DNA of 64,000 bases from Dendrolimus kikuchii (Eukaryota > Arthropoda > Insecta > Lepidoptera > Lasiocampidae): assembly GCA_019925095.2 (NCBI GenBank), contig CM034392.1, positions 7,328,887-7,392,886 on the forward strand, read 5' to 3'. Position 1 is the stretch's first letter, and each line of letters opens with the position of its first letter. Both the position numbers and the translations under genes were made by a program. This document shows positions 14,238 through 23,258 of the stretch, in pieces. The notes beneath the pieces are model-generated. The model worked only from the letters and a program-made list of their open reading frames with translations, made no database searches and was not told the origin of the DNA.

Positions 14238-14539
14238 TTACGCACAATGTTAAATTTAAACACTTGATAAAAACCACATAACAACGTGACTGGGCTGATC
14301 TCTTATAATCAGGTTTATTTTTTGCCGCGGGACATTTTTCGTGAGACGTAGTCTTACACATTGTATATTAACACGAATACTGTTACAGGAAAGAAAATGC
14401 AGCCCAAGGGCTAGTAGACGCTTTCAAAGTCGGTGAAAGTGGCAGCACGTGGTTGTCGACTACAAACAGACCTGTTAAAGACATCACTACAACAGTCAAG
14501 AAAGCATACGAACTATTAACTAACCTTGTATTTGAATAA
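6348..14539 (+). CDS. SDR1: NAD-dependent short-chain dehydrogenase (15-PGDH/Fbp2-like), five exons
   Basis: Coding exons are 6348-6446, 8078-8314, 9240-9413, 12283-12437 and 14389-14539 (stop TAA). All introns are GT-AG with phases 0,0,0,2, giving 271 residues, close to the family's 250-270. The Rossmann fold has TGxxxGxG at residues 13-20, Asp39 after beta-2 (NAD preference), and NNAG at 92-95. The catalytic tetrad is Asn111, Ser142, Tyr155 and Lys159 (YFATK). Such enzymes oxidise or reduce a hydroxyl/keto group in the cytosol; the substrate is not predictable here. The ATG is the first in-frame one, in context AAAATGA. Polyadenylation signals AATAAA lie at 14535 and 14576. It is the first of four tandem paralogues and closest to SDR2. 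Confidence 0.93.
6579..6904 (+). mobile_element. S1 short retroelement, full-length, in SDR1 intron 1
   Basis: It spans the whole consensus, from the 'tatccgtgca' 5' end through 'ggtgggccgtctg' to an A-rich end. It is diverged from the other copies, suggesting an older insertion. It lies in the sense orientation of SDR1, 130 bp after the exon 1 donor. Confidence 0.75.
7815..7882. repeat. 32-bp near-perfect palindrome in SDR1 intron 1
   Basis: The arms 7815-7846 and 7851-7882 are reverse complements with few mismatches and a 4-bp centre. The rest of the intron (6905-8077) is AT-rich, with nothing else recognised except a GC-richer patch at 7660-7800. Confidence 0.65.
9450..9590 (-). mobile_element. 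LINE 3'-tail fragment (AATAAAGTGT/tetranucleotide family)
   Basis: On the minus strand it carries 'ggaagagatcgct', 'aagcgataaagccgcc', then 'aataaagtgt' and a (TATC)-like tail. The same tail occurs at 27357, 48050 and 51458. These look like independent 3' ends of one LINE family. Confidence 0.65.
9609..10793. mobile_element. Large foldback element, arms about 430 bp
   Basis: The left arm (about 9609-10040) begins 'agtcaccccagacttacgtg' and the right arm (about 10350-10793) ends with its reverse complement. Similarity continues inward through several blocks, for example 'gacagacac' and 'gagccagacaaatctgac'. The spacer holds a Helitron. No transposase is encoded, so it would be non-autonomous. 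It lies in SDR1 intron 3. Confidence 0.8.
10082..10318 (-). mobile_element. Lep1-like Helitron inside the foldback spacer
   Basis: It has TC...CTAG ends on the minus strand with the GC-rich hairpin 'cgcggacgacgtcgcgg' and flanking A/T. Its position between the arms suggests insertion into an existing foldback element. Confidence 0.8.
10859..10937. repeat. (AT)n microsatellite
   Basis: About 39 uninterrupted AT dinucleotides, in SDR1 intron 3. Confidence 0.95.
10995..11385 (-). pseudogene. Jockey-like LINE reverse-transcriptase C-terminus, decayed
   Basis: The minus strand reads, with stops, the C-terminal region of Jockey-type ORF2: 'LERLQ', then 'YDHVSEYRKKL', 'YLKERF' and 'VQAVRL.NSLPENVRQ'. 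The order matches the thumb-distal tail of such proteins. At least three in-frame stops show it is dead. It lies in SDR1 intron 3. Confidence 0.7.
11527..12088 (-). mobile_element. Helitron, longer 'cccgcgggattcccg' subfamily
   Basis: On the minus strand it starts near 'TCTATAATATTATGAAG', contains repeated 'cgcgggaat' blocks and 'gatcgacag', and ends in CTAG at 11527-11530. It shares its interior with the copies at 28013-28471, 29823-30171 and 22891. Non-autonomous. Confidence 0.7.
12957..13200 (+). mobile_element. Lep1-like Helitron, 3' CTAG lost
   Basis: It begins TCTTATACTAATATATAAAG and reaches the GC hairpin 'cgcggacgaagtcgcggg' at about 13177-13195. The terminal CTAG is not present, so the 3' end is damaged. 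It lies in SDR1 intron 4. Confidence 0.75.
13383..13588 (-). mobile_element. S1 short retroelement, 5'-truncated
   Basis: Minus-strand S1 copy with its A-rich 3' end at 13383-13393 and the diagnostic blocks 'ccataggc' and 'gcgctgctgctctctta'. It lies in SDR1 intron 4. Confidence 0.75.
13589..13690 (-). pseudogene. LINE ORF2 C-terminal remnant adjoining S1
   Basis: The minus-strand translation contains 'FKRKLHKWLLDKCFY', the very C-terminus seen in some Jockey/CR1-type ORF2 proteins and similar to the fragment at 56770-57060. It directly adjoins S1 in the same orientation, either by nested insertion or because S1 is the tail of such a LINE. Confidence 0.5.
14156..14232. repeat. (AT)n microsatellite
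   Basis: About 38 AT dinucleotides, ending roughly 155 bp before SDR1 exon 5. Confidence 0.95.
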
Positions 14540-14599
14540 AAAAATGTTTATGCGGCTGATTGCAATGTAATGTGTAATAAATGTTTAAAGCATGTCGAG

Positions 14600-15530
14600 T
14601 CCTTGTCCTATTATTCTTTTTTTTGCGCAGATTTGTCGTAGTATTTTTAAGCTTGTAACAACGCCAACGTCCTTGAGGATTTTTCGGTACTGTTTATAGC
14701 GGGGATTATATAGACGCGATCGTTTTTTAGATACATTATTATTTTATTGTGAATAAAATAAAATAGTATATATTTAAAAAATAATAAAACCAAATTATTC
14801 ATCTCTCTTTTATAAAGATGTAGATATTTTTTATTCTGTTCTGATAAAAAATTAAGGATAATAAAATGGTTTCATATCAATAATTTAGAGGTGATTTGGT
14901 GAATTTTTTCGTAACTTGAAATAACTATAGAAAAATTACGAAAAAACACGTTACATCTCATATAGTGGAGATTTATGATATTTTTGAAGTAAAGCTTTTT
15001 AAGCCCCGGTAGTGAATGCTTTTAATGGGAACGAAAAAGCGTGACGCCGTGAATTTAATCATTTAAACACCATGCTCGCAAATTTAGAGTTGGATATGTT
15101 TTGAAGTTTTTCGTTATTTAATCATTTAAAAACTATACTCATAAAGATAGACTTGGAAATGTTTTGTAGTTTATAAATCAAATTGAAACTAGAGAATTTG
15201 TTTACTATTTTAGTAATAATAAGCTTCTCGTGTCATTTGTTCAAAGTGAAAACATGGAATCTGAATTCTCTCGGAGGCTTGTTTCTGAAATTTCACTTCT
15301 GCCGTGTGTGAATTGCACACACACACTTTTTTTTAGTAAATTATTAATTAGTAAATACCAACTGAAAGTTATTTCGTTTGCACCCCACTTTCGACATTTT
15401 GCGGCAACAGTTGTCTTAAGTATGGTTTCCGCTAGATAACAGTAATGGGGACATAGGCCGGTCAAACTTATGTAAAGAAATTGCACCACGAGAGATATTT
15501 AATAATTTATTTAAATTTACACCTTTTTAA
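14600..15530. other. Spacer after SDR1 with nothing recognised
   Basis: AT-rich. The open frames at 15230-15489 overlap on opposite strands and show no family motif. Confidence 0.4.
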
Positions 15531-15569
15531 TATAGCATGAGAAAATTGTATGTGACAAAGTCGATAAAT

Positions 15570-16135
15570 TTTATCTTAGGATTAGGGGTTCTATCAAAGG
15601 TGAGGCAGTACTTCACACCACTTCAGTTGCTGAATCTCTATCAAGCACAAGTGCGGTCTTGCATGGAGTACTGCTCTCATCTTTGGGATGGCTCAGCTAA
15701 ATACCAGTTAGAGACACTCGATTCAATAGAGAAAAGAGCTAGGAAACTGATAGGCAATAACCAACTATTCGACGAGAGGCTTCAGAGCCTAAGTCATCGA
15801 CGTAAGGTCGCCAGTTTGTCGGTATTCTATAGGATACACTTCGGGGAGTGTGCCACGGAATTACATGAATTGGTTCCTCCCTCACCATTCTACCACCGGA
15901 CAAGCAGACGTACGCACTCACGCCACCGATATATGGTGGAAATACCAACGAAGCGGACGAAACGCTATGCTTCCTCTTTCATCATACGCACCGCTGAAGA
16001 GTGGAACTCTTTACCGTCGTCTGTTTTTCCTGAAAAATATAATCTAGGTGTCTTTAAGTCTCGCGTGAACAGGTATCTTCTAGGTAAGCGTGCTCCACCT
16101 TAGACTGCATTTCCGCCTGACGTCAGGTGCAATGT
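15570..16135 (+). pseudogene. CR1/Jockey-like LINE reverse transcriptase, C-terminal third
   Basis: An open frame covers the ORF2 C-terminus: '[13 protein letters not shown]', '[18 protein letters not shown]', '[12 protein letters not shown]' and '[20 protein letters not shown]', ending 'YLLGKRAPP' at 16103. The catalytic palm is missing. A short 3' UTR-like stretch follows. The same family on the minus strand is at 61590-62350. Confidence 0.8.
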
Positions 16136-16514
16136 CAGTCAAACGCGAACCTATTCAATATACACATAAATGCTCAGAGTATTCCAGCTCATTTCCGCGA
16201 TATGCTGGCGTCATTTAGTAATAATAATTTGCACGCTGTATTAGTTTCGGAATTCTGGCTTAAACCTTGCCTGTCCTCTACTTCATATTCCTTGCCAGGA
16301 TATCGTCTAATCAGAAATGAACGTATCGGTACTGGTGGTGGAGGTGTTGCTATATACTTGCGCTCCCATCTAGCATAAAAAATTTTAAGTGCATCCTCAC
16401 AACCCCCAACACCGGATAACGGCGAGTATTTATTTATAGAAGTAGAACTTGCGCATACCAAAATTTTGCGAAGAGTATTTTACGCATCGTCTGTTCGCAT
16501 TAATTACTTCTCCT
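16118..16514 (+). pseudogene. LINE AP-endonuclease, N-terminal half (host of the nested LINE)
   Basis: The frame reads the start of an AP-type endonuclease: 'NIHINAQSIPAHF', 'VSEFWLKP', 'LPGYRLIRNER' and 'GGGVAIYLRSHL'. After one TAA (16375-16377) it continues through 'EYLFIEVELAHTKIL' to 'VRINYFS' near 16510. There it breaks at a (TCC)n run. The same endonuclease frame resumes at about 21455, beyond the LINE at 16515-21445. Confidence 0.75.
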
Positions 16515-16825
16515 CCTCCTCCTCCTCCTTCCGGCTGGATAACGAAAGTGTGCGGACGTCTGTTAAAAAATTATTCTTTAATATATTTTTAAATAATACT
16601 TTATTTTTAAACTTTTACTATAAAACAATTGGTAAAAAAGTACTAGGAGCGCATAAAAGTGAGGTGTGCATTACGCTGTGTTAAAACAATTTTAAATTGA
16701 CTTGTGATTAACATTATACAGCACCCAGTTGAGGGCTCAGGTAACACTGGTTATTTTTTTCATTTGAACCGAATCACAAACATATAAACTTTGAACCTCG
16801 GCATTTTAACTTGACTTGTTTCACA

Positions 16826-17740
16826 ATGTCTCGGTTCCCACGAATTGCACTTAACCAAGAATTAACCCACACCCTCTCAGACTCGGATGTATCAAAACTG
16901 GTTCCTACAGCTACTACGTCTTACTCTGCTCCTCCACGGCAGAAAAGACAGCGAAAAGGTTCTGATGATCAACTAACTATTTTCAAAGATGAAATCAGGG
17001 AAATGCTCGATGAGTGGAAAGAAAGTCAAAACTCCATTTTAAATAAGTTAGTATCAGAAGTTGTTGAAATCAAGCGACAAAATAATGAAATAAAAAATTC
17101 TAACCAAGAAATTGAGAAAGCTCTTGAATTTATTAATGCTCAATATGAGGACATGAAACAAAAAGTAGAAAGTTTAGAAAAAGAGCGTAACGACCAAAAG
17201 GTCCAAATTGCGGTGTTAGAATCTAAGTTAGAAGACATGCAAAGAGTTTCAAAAGCATCTATGATAGAAATTAGGAATTTGCCAATCATTAATAAACCGG
17301 AGACTAAAGGTGATTTAAGTAACATCGTTCAGAATACATGTAAAGCTTTAAACCTAGTGGTCCCACAAACAGCTATTAGAGATGTTTACCGACTCTATGG
17401 TAAAACTGGGAAAGGCACAATAATCGCCGACTTCAATTCAGTAATGGTTAAAAATGAAGTTCTCCAAGGAATTAAGGCATATAATAAAATCCATTCAAAT
17501 AAACGCCTTACTTCATCTGCTATTGGGCTACCAGGTGAGGACATACCAATATATATTTCTGAATCTCTGTCAAGTAGAGGGCGTAGATTATTTTATCTTG
17601 CAAGAGATTTTGCGAAGACACAAGGGTACAAATTTTGTTGGACTAACAATGGAAGAATTTATCTCCGTGAGACTACAGAGTCAACTCATTTGGAAATTAA
17701 AAATGAGATACAGCTACATTCTCTAAAAAGTCCACAATGA
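16826..17740 (+). CDS. LINE-A ORF1: coiled-coil protein with FP-like C-terminus
   Basis: 304 residues from the ATG at 16826; an upstream in-frame TTG at 16811 is not a likely start. After a basic N-terminal patch (RQKRQRKG, residues about 45-51) comes a long heptad-rich coiled coil (about 60-155). A compact domain follows (about 160-240), then a C-terminal block 'YISESLSSRGRRLFYLARDF'. That block resembles the C-terminal domain shared by insect LINE ORF1 proteins and baculovirus FP25K. In LINEs, ORF1 proteins trimerise through the coiled coil and coat the element's RNA. No zinc knuckle or PHD finger is seen. The family link is from memory of the motif and is moderate. Confidence 0.8.
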   Translation: MSRFPRIALNQELTHTLSDSDVSKLVPTATTSYSAPPRQKRQRKGSDDQLTIFKDEIREMLDEWKESQNSILNKLVSEVVEIKRQNNEIKNSNQEIEKALEFINAQYEDMKQKVESLEKERNDQKVQIAVLESKLEDMQRVSKASMIEIRNLPIINKPETKGDLSNIVQNTCKALNLVVPQTAIRDVYRLYGKTGKGTIIADFNSVMVKNEVLQGIKAYNKIHSNKRLTSSAIGLPGEDIPIYISESLSSRGRRLFYLARDFAKTQGYKFCWTNNGRIYLRETTESTHLEIKNEIQLHSLKSPQ

Positions 17741-18099
17741 CTGAATGAAAATGAAATTGGTAGTGTTTCGATTTATTACTCGTCAAACTTTGCGGGATTG
17801 AAAGTTCTCAATTGGTTAAGAAAGCGTGTAATTTTTTTCTTTACTACTCATTTTGCTGTTATTCTTAATATTCATTTTATTTGTTTAACAAATTATATTG
17901 CTTTGAAAATAGTATATTGTAATAGTGGGTCTAGAGTGCTATATATATTATATAAGAATCTAAAGATAGCTGCTGTAACTATTGTCAAATATTTAGGCAG
18001 AGGATTGATGTCATCAATAGAGTTTAACCAAAATTCAACTGTATAGACGAAATTAATATATCGAATCATTTAGATAATATACAGCCGAGTGTATCCTTT

Positions 18100-20991
18100 A
18101 TGTGTAAGCCAGAAGAATGTAAATCTCTCCTGGCGAAACAAGGCTTAGCCCAACATGAATTAAAAATATTAACGCAAAACATCAGAAGCATTAATAAAAA
18201 CTTTGCTGAATTTGAAATCCTACTGTCTAGAATAGATATACCTTGTGAGATCTACATTCTTACTGAGACATGGAATGACAAAATTGTACATTTTCCTTCA
18301 ATAGAACACTACAACACTCACTATACTACAAAAAATTATAATCAGAACGATGGTATTGTTATATTTACTAAGGAAGACCTTAAATGTTCTGTGCTGGAAG
18401 TGTCACTTAGAGATGCTACGTGTTTAGTAATAGATATTAATAAGAAAATTGCTGTTATTTGCATCTATAGATCACCGTCACATAAAAGAATTGACGCATT
18501 TATAAATTCACTTGAAACATTACTGAACCAGTATCGTAATTATGATAGTATTTTAATAATCGGTGACCTAAATATAGATATTAAATATAATAACGAAGAC
18601 TCTAGTTCAACTGATTATCTAAATCTACTCGCAAGTCACGGAATTTTGTCAGGACATGAATTTCCAACAAGAAATAATAATTGTATAGATCACATTATGA
18701 TTAAATCTAAAGTCCCAGCTACCACTATCGTTTTTGATGGTCCTATAACCGACCATTCTGCTGTTTTTACTTCTCTAGCCCTTAAAAGTAATACACACAC
18801 TCCTAAAAATATCACTATTCAAAAAATTAATTATGACGCAATCCTAGACGATCTAAAAGATTACTCATTCGACAAAATAATGGAATCAGAAGATCCTAAC
18901 TGGTCCGCAGAACAACTTGTAAATACACTTAAATCAATTATCATTAAAAATACTGTTACTATCTCTAAACCTAAACGTATGAACTGTCTTAAACCCTGGA
19001 TTACTCCAGGTTTAATACGTTGTATGCGTCATCGCGATCGTCTACACCTTAAATGTAAAAAAGATCCGACAAATATCATATTAAATAAATCATATAAAAG
19101 ATATAAAAACTTTTGTAACAATTTACTTAAAGATCTAAGAAACAAATATGAAAGAGAAGAACTCACTAAATATGCTAATAACCCTAAGAAAAAATGGAAA
19201 ATTATAGACATGGTCACAAATAGAAATAATAGCAACAAAAAAACTACAGCTACTGATTTACTCTATACAGAAAAATCTCCTGAAATATCTTTACAGTCAG
19301 TCAATACATATTTTTCCAATATAGCCAAAGATTTAGCGGATAAAATTATTCCATGCAACACTGATAATGAAGATTTAACTTTATCTCTCTCCCCCCTTAA
19401 GTCCATGGTCATGCTTGGTACTTCGGAGCAAGAAATCGATTCCATAATTAATAGCCTAAAATCTGATAGTGCCGTAGGGTGGGATGCCATACCGACTAAA
19501 GTTTTAAAAATGGCAAAAAACATTCTTACAGTACCACTTACGCACATTGTAAACTTATGTATTGAAAAGGGAGTTTTTCCAAAAGTTTTTAAAAAGTCAA
19601 TTATTCATCCCATATTTAAAGCTGGCGACAGAAACTGTGTCGGTAATTATCGTCCTATTTCAGTCCTTACATCTCTCTCTAAAGTATTAGAGAAGATTGT
19701 TAATAAGCGATTGGTGACCTATCTTGAAGACAAACATATCTTATCTAACAATCAATTCGGCTTCAGACAGGGTAAATCCACCGAGCAGGCAGTGTCAGAA
19801 CTTGTGAACTTTGTAGCCAAACATGTTGATAATAAAGACAAGTGTCTAGGAGTCTTCTTAGATCTCGCAAAAGCCTTTGACACAGTTTCTGTTCCGATTT
19901 TAGTAAACAAACTGGAAGCAATTGGCATCAGAGGCATGGCTCTAAAGCTATTTAAGGATTACCTAAGTGATCGAACTCAAAAGGTGACTATTGGTGGCTA
20001 TTTCAGTAAAGAAATCCCCATTACGTACGGCGTCCCTCAAGGAAGCGTTCTCGGGCCTACACTTTTTCTAGTATATATAAATAATTTATGTAATTTAGAA
20101 CTAGATAAAAGCAAAATTTTTAGTTACGCTGACGACACAGCAATTATTTTCTATGCTAAGACTTGGGAAGAAACAAAGTCCACAGCTGAGTTAGGTTTAC
20201 ACAAAATATCTAATTGGCTTAATCTAAACAAACTTACTCTAAATGTCACAAAAACGAACTATATTCTTTTTAACAACACTGAACGTTCACTCCCATTAAA
20301 TCTCGATTATAGTATTCAAATACACACTTGCAAGCCTTCGAGTCTTACATGCAGTTGTGATACATTAGCAAAATCAAAGTGTATAAAGTATTTGGGTGTA
20401 TTACTAGATGATAAGCTTACTTGGTGTTCGCATATTAATAAATTAACTACACAGACTAGAAAACTAATTTACATCTTTAAGAAATTACGGAATGTGGCTG
20501 ACCAATCACTTCTTAGAACAGTTTACCTCTCATTAGCTCAATCTGTATTGTCCTACTGTATTACATCCTGGGGAGGTGCAAGAAAAAGCCACCTAATCAA
20601 ATTAGAACGAGCGCAACGAATACTTTTAAAAACAATAAAATCGAAACCTTACAGATATCCGACGGGTAAACTTTATTCTGAGTGTAACGTCCTAACAGTC
20701 AGAAAATTGTTTATACTAAATGCTACCTTGTCCTACCACCAAAAATCAATATATAACACAAAATATAACAGTTCCACTCGTAGAAAGGACAAAATTTTCC
20801 CCATCGATTCTTATAAATCATTTTATATGACTAAGTTCCTATGTTTCCTCGGGCCTTTGTGTTATAATAAAATAAATAAAATCCTTAATATTTACCCTTT
20901 AAACAGGTTCCAATGCAAGCAAAAATTGACAACGTGGCTAAAGACTAAAGGCTATGAAGAAGTGGAGGAACTTTTTAATATTTTAAAATGA
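18100..20991 (+). CDS. LINE-A ORF2: AP-endonuclease and reverse transcriptase
   Basis: 963 residues with no internal stop. The AP-like endonuclease (about 22-235) has an Asn in 'TQNIRS', Glu56 in 'LTETW', Asp156 and Asn158 in 'GDLNID' and Asp218-His219 in 'TDHSAV'. The reverse transcriptase (about 440-740) shows 'GNYRPISVL', 'FGFRQGKST', 'FLDLAKAFD' (motif A), 'GVPQGSVLGPTLF' and 'YADD' at 676-679 (motif C). A C-terminal region ends 'LTTWLKTKGY'. It would nick target DNA and prime reverse transcription of the element's RNA in the nucleus. All catalytic residues look intact, so the copy may be young. There is no RNase H domain. Confidence 0.9.
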   Translation: MCKPEECKSLLAKQGLAQHELKILTQNIRSINKNFAEFEILLSRIDIPCEIYILTETWNDKIVHFPSIEHYNTHYTTKNYNQNDGIVIFTKEDLKCSVLEVSLRDATCLVIDINKKIAVICIYRSPSHKRIDAFINSLETLLNQYRNYDSILIIGDLNIDIKYNNEDSSSTDYLNLLASHGILSGHEFPTRNNNCIDHIMIKSKVPATTIVFDGPITDHSAVFTSLALKSNTHTPKNITIQKINYDAILDDLKDYSFDKIMESEDPNWSAEQLVNTLKSIIIKNTVTISKPKRMNCLKPWITPGLIRCMRHRDRLHLKCKKDPTNIILNKSYKRYKNFCNNLLKDLRNKYEREELTKYANNPKKKWKIIDMVTNRNNSNKKTTATDLLYTEKSPEISLQSVNTYFSNIAKDLADKIIPCNTDNEDLTLSLSPLKSMVMLGTSEQEIDSIINSLKSDSAVGWDAIPTKVLKMAKNILTVPLTHIVNLCIEKGVFPKVFKKSIIHPIFKAGDRNCVGNYRPISVLTSLSKVLEKIVNKRLVTYLEDKHILSNNQFGFRQGKSTEQAVSELVNFVAKHVDNKDKCLGVFLDLAKAFDTVSVPILVNKLEAIGIRGMALKLFKDYLSDRTQKVTIGGYFSKEIPITYGVPQGSVLGPTLFLVYINNLCNLELDKSKIFSYADDTAIIFYAKTWEETKSTAELGLHKISNWLNLNKLTLNVTKTNYILFNNTERSLPLNLDYSIQIHTCKPSSLTCSCDTLAKSKCIKYLGVLLDDKLTWCSHINKLTTQTRKLIYIFKKLRNVADQSLLRTVYLSLAQSVLSYCITSWGGARKSHLIKLERAQRILLKTIKSKPYRYPTGKLYSECNVLTVRKLFILNATLSYHQKSIYNTKYNSSTRRKDKIFPIDSYKSFYMTKFLCFLGPLCYNKINKILNIYPLNRFQCKQKLTTWLKTKGYEEVEELFNILK

Positions 20992-21447
20992 TTGTTTCAA
21001 CTAAGATTATACTTACACACTTAAGTACACTAAAATTTCAGATAAGTACATACATCATTCGAATACGTACAGGCACACGCACATGCACACGCACACATGC
21101 TTTTACACTAGTTAAAATTAACATAAGTTTTATTATTTTTCACACTCGCAATAAACATTTACCTAAGTTCCTACTTTATATACTCGCGTTAACATCTGTC
21201 TATATAAGTTTATATGGCAGTACAATATCTCACAAATTTTGTAACACTTCTACCCACATTTGAATATAAAGTAAAACATTCTAATTACGCATTATAGGAA
21301 GGAACTAACACCTATAGTACAGGCTTTGCCTAGTTTAGGTGTTAGTATCCATTAATTTTACTAATTATTTTTAGTTTTCCCTAGTTATTAATTAGATTTA
21401 CCTGTTTTATTATATAGAACTTTATAGCACCTTCTGTTATTGTTGTT

Positions 21448-22590
21448 ACAATGGTCAATGTTCGGCGAATGCTTTTTCCTATCGAGACATGATTTTTCTC
21501 TCATATAACTTACATTAGCCGAAAGTCAAACCCAAAATCATCCTGCAGCGTAATTTTGGCGGCATGAGCCTAGATGCCTTACTTAAGGACGCTCAGGAAG
21601 TCTGGGGTGGTCAGTGCAATCACTATTGATAAGAAGGTTCATGTGTTTCATGCTGCTTTGATGAAGCTGTATGATATTCATACACTTTTACGCCGTATCA
21701 AGGTCAAACATTTGCCTGCACCATAGCTTACCGATGATATTAAATCGCAGATGCACAAGAAATCTAAAGCTAAAACTCGATATAAAATGAAGTCAACCGA
21801 AGCAAACAAAGCGGCTTATCTGAGCTTTCGTAATCGCTGTAATAGAGTGTGTAGGGACGCTCAACGCCGTTATATTCACGAATCAGTTCAAAATGATAAT
21901 CCAGCTAAAGTATGGAAGTTTGACGCTCTTTGGGGATTGGCAAACAAACGGAAAACTCGGACAGTCAAAAATTCAATATCGATGATTTCAATCAACATTT
22001 TTCAATCACTTATGACTTTGATGTAGTAATAAAGTCTGAAACTTTGAAAAGAAGATTCTTTTATGGTCGAAGCCAACACTCAAGCATTCTCCTTTTCTTT
22101 TTAGTCAATTTACTGACAGTGGTGTTAAGAAAGCTGTGAAATCCATCACATCTAATGCTGTCGGCAGTGATAGCATTAGTCGCAACATGATCCTACCCAT
22201 ACTGGATGTCATTAATCCTACCCTTACCCATATCCTTAATACATCCATAACCTCTTGTGTATTCCCTCCCAGCTATCTGGAAGGAAGCCCAGGATACTCC
22301 TCTGCCTATTTCCATTCTACCTATCCTTTCCAAAGTCCGCGAACGCTTAGTTCATCAGCAACTAAGTGTTTTCCTGAACCGTAATTCCCTTTTGAATCCT
22401 TACCAGTCTGGTTTTCGTCCTGGCCACAGCACCACCACAGTTTTTATAAACTCAATTTCCAATGAACTTACTTCATCTACTTACTACCTCTATGCAGACG
22501 AGCTGCAAATTTACACGCAGGTACCGGTTGCTACACTAAATCAAGCAGTCGCAGCGATAAACTCTGACTTTGACATACATCGATACATTT
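21448..22590 (+). pseudogene. Host LINE continued: endonuclease end, linker and deleted reverse transcriptase
   Basis: The frame interrupted by LINE-A resumes with 'NGQCSANAFSYRDMIFLSY', then 'KVKPKIILQRNFGGMSLDAL'. It passes through the linker 'LTDDIKSQMHKKSK' and 'AAYLSFRNRCNRVCRDAQR' into reverse transcriptase pieces 'PISILPILSKVRERLVHQQL' and 'YQSGFRPGHSTTTV'. An internal deletion then joins to 'YLYADELQIYT', where the catalytic motif reads YADE instead of YADD. Several frameshifts and stops are present. It ends near 'AAINSDFD'. Confidence 0.75.
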
Positions 22591-22890
22591 GAAATACATC
22601 GCGATTACGTATATATGAAACCCGCCAATCCGCCTTTGACAAGCCTAACGGATTGACCATCCCCTGTTAAGGATTGGTTTATCATTTAAATTATAAAAAA
22701 ACAACATATTTTTATCTCATTAATATAATAAATTATCAATGGTATAATAATACATTATCATAGACACTTACATATTTATCTAAACAAAAATCCTAGATAT
22801 ACCTAGTGATATATATATTTAATCGCAATTTCATAAATCACCAAATTATATTATTTAGTTATATAATACAATGGAAGATTATATAAGGAA
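22591..22890. other. AT-rich spacer
   Basis: Apart from a short repeat-like patch near 22612-22670 containing 'cccgccaatccgcc', which resembles tails of lepidopteran SINEs, nothing was seen. Confidence 0.35.
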
Positions 22891-23040
22891 CTAGCATATG
22901 CCCGCCACTTCGTTCATGCTTGACTTGAAATTCCCGCGGATTTTCCGGGACACAAAGTTTCGCAGTTTTAGTGAAAACTGTCTCAGAATGAGCTTACTGT
23001 TATCCACCTGAACAACTACAAACCGCTACCAAAAAACAAT
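22891..23040 (-). mobile_element. Helitron 3' fragment
   Basis: CTAG at 22891 followed by 'catatgcccgcc' and 'ttgacttgaaattcccgcgg'; this is the 3' end of the subfamily at 29823-30171, read on the minus strand. Truncated at its 5' side. Confidence 0.6.
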
Positions 23041-23258
23041 TGCCCGCTTATTATTAAAAATTTAATTAATAACCAATAAATAAAATAAATTTTAATTTTA
23101 AACTGACGGATAACAAAAGCGTAATTTCGTAATAATTTGATTAAATTACATATAATTGGTAATTACATTATCTTAATATAACTATTTTATGAAAAATATA
23201 TATCTGAAAGAGATATAATAAATAATAAATTGAATATTAAATATTTATTGTAATTGTA

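Larger units (their letters stand above)
16515..21445 (+). mobile_element. Near-full-length two-ORF non-LTR retrotransposon (LINE-A)
   Basis: It comprises a 5' UTR (about 16515-16825), ORF1 (16826-17740), a 359-bp gap, ORF2 (18100-20991) and a 3' UTR of about 450 bp. The 3' UTR holds the paired blocks 'acacctatagtacaggc' and 'gcctagtttaggtgtta'. Both ORFs are open. Ends are inferred from where the host endonuclease frame stops and resumes. No clear poly(A) tail or target duplication was found, so boundaries are good to tens of bases. Superfamily Jockey/CR1 by its AP-endonuclease plus reverse transcriptase without RNase H. Confidence 0.8.

Noticed and set aside
14152..14361. Open frame with poly(Tyr-Ile)
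   Set aside because: Translation of an (AT)n microsatellite.
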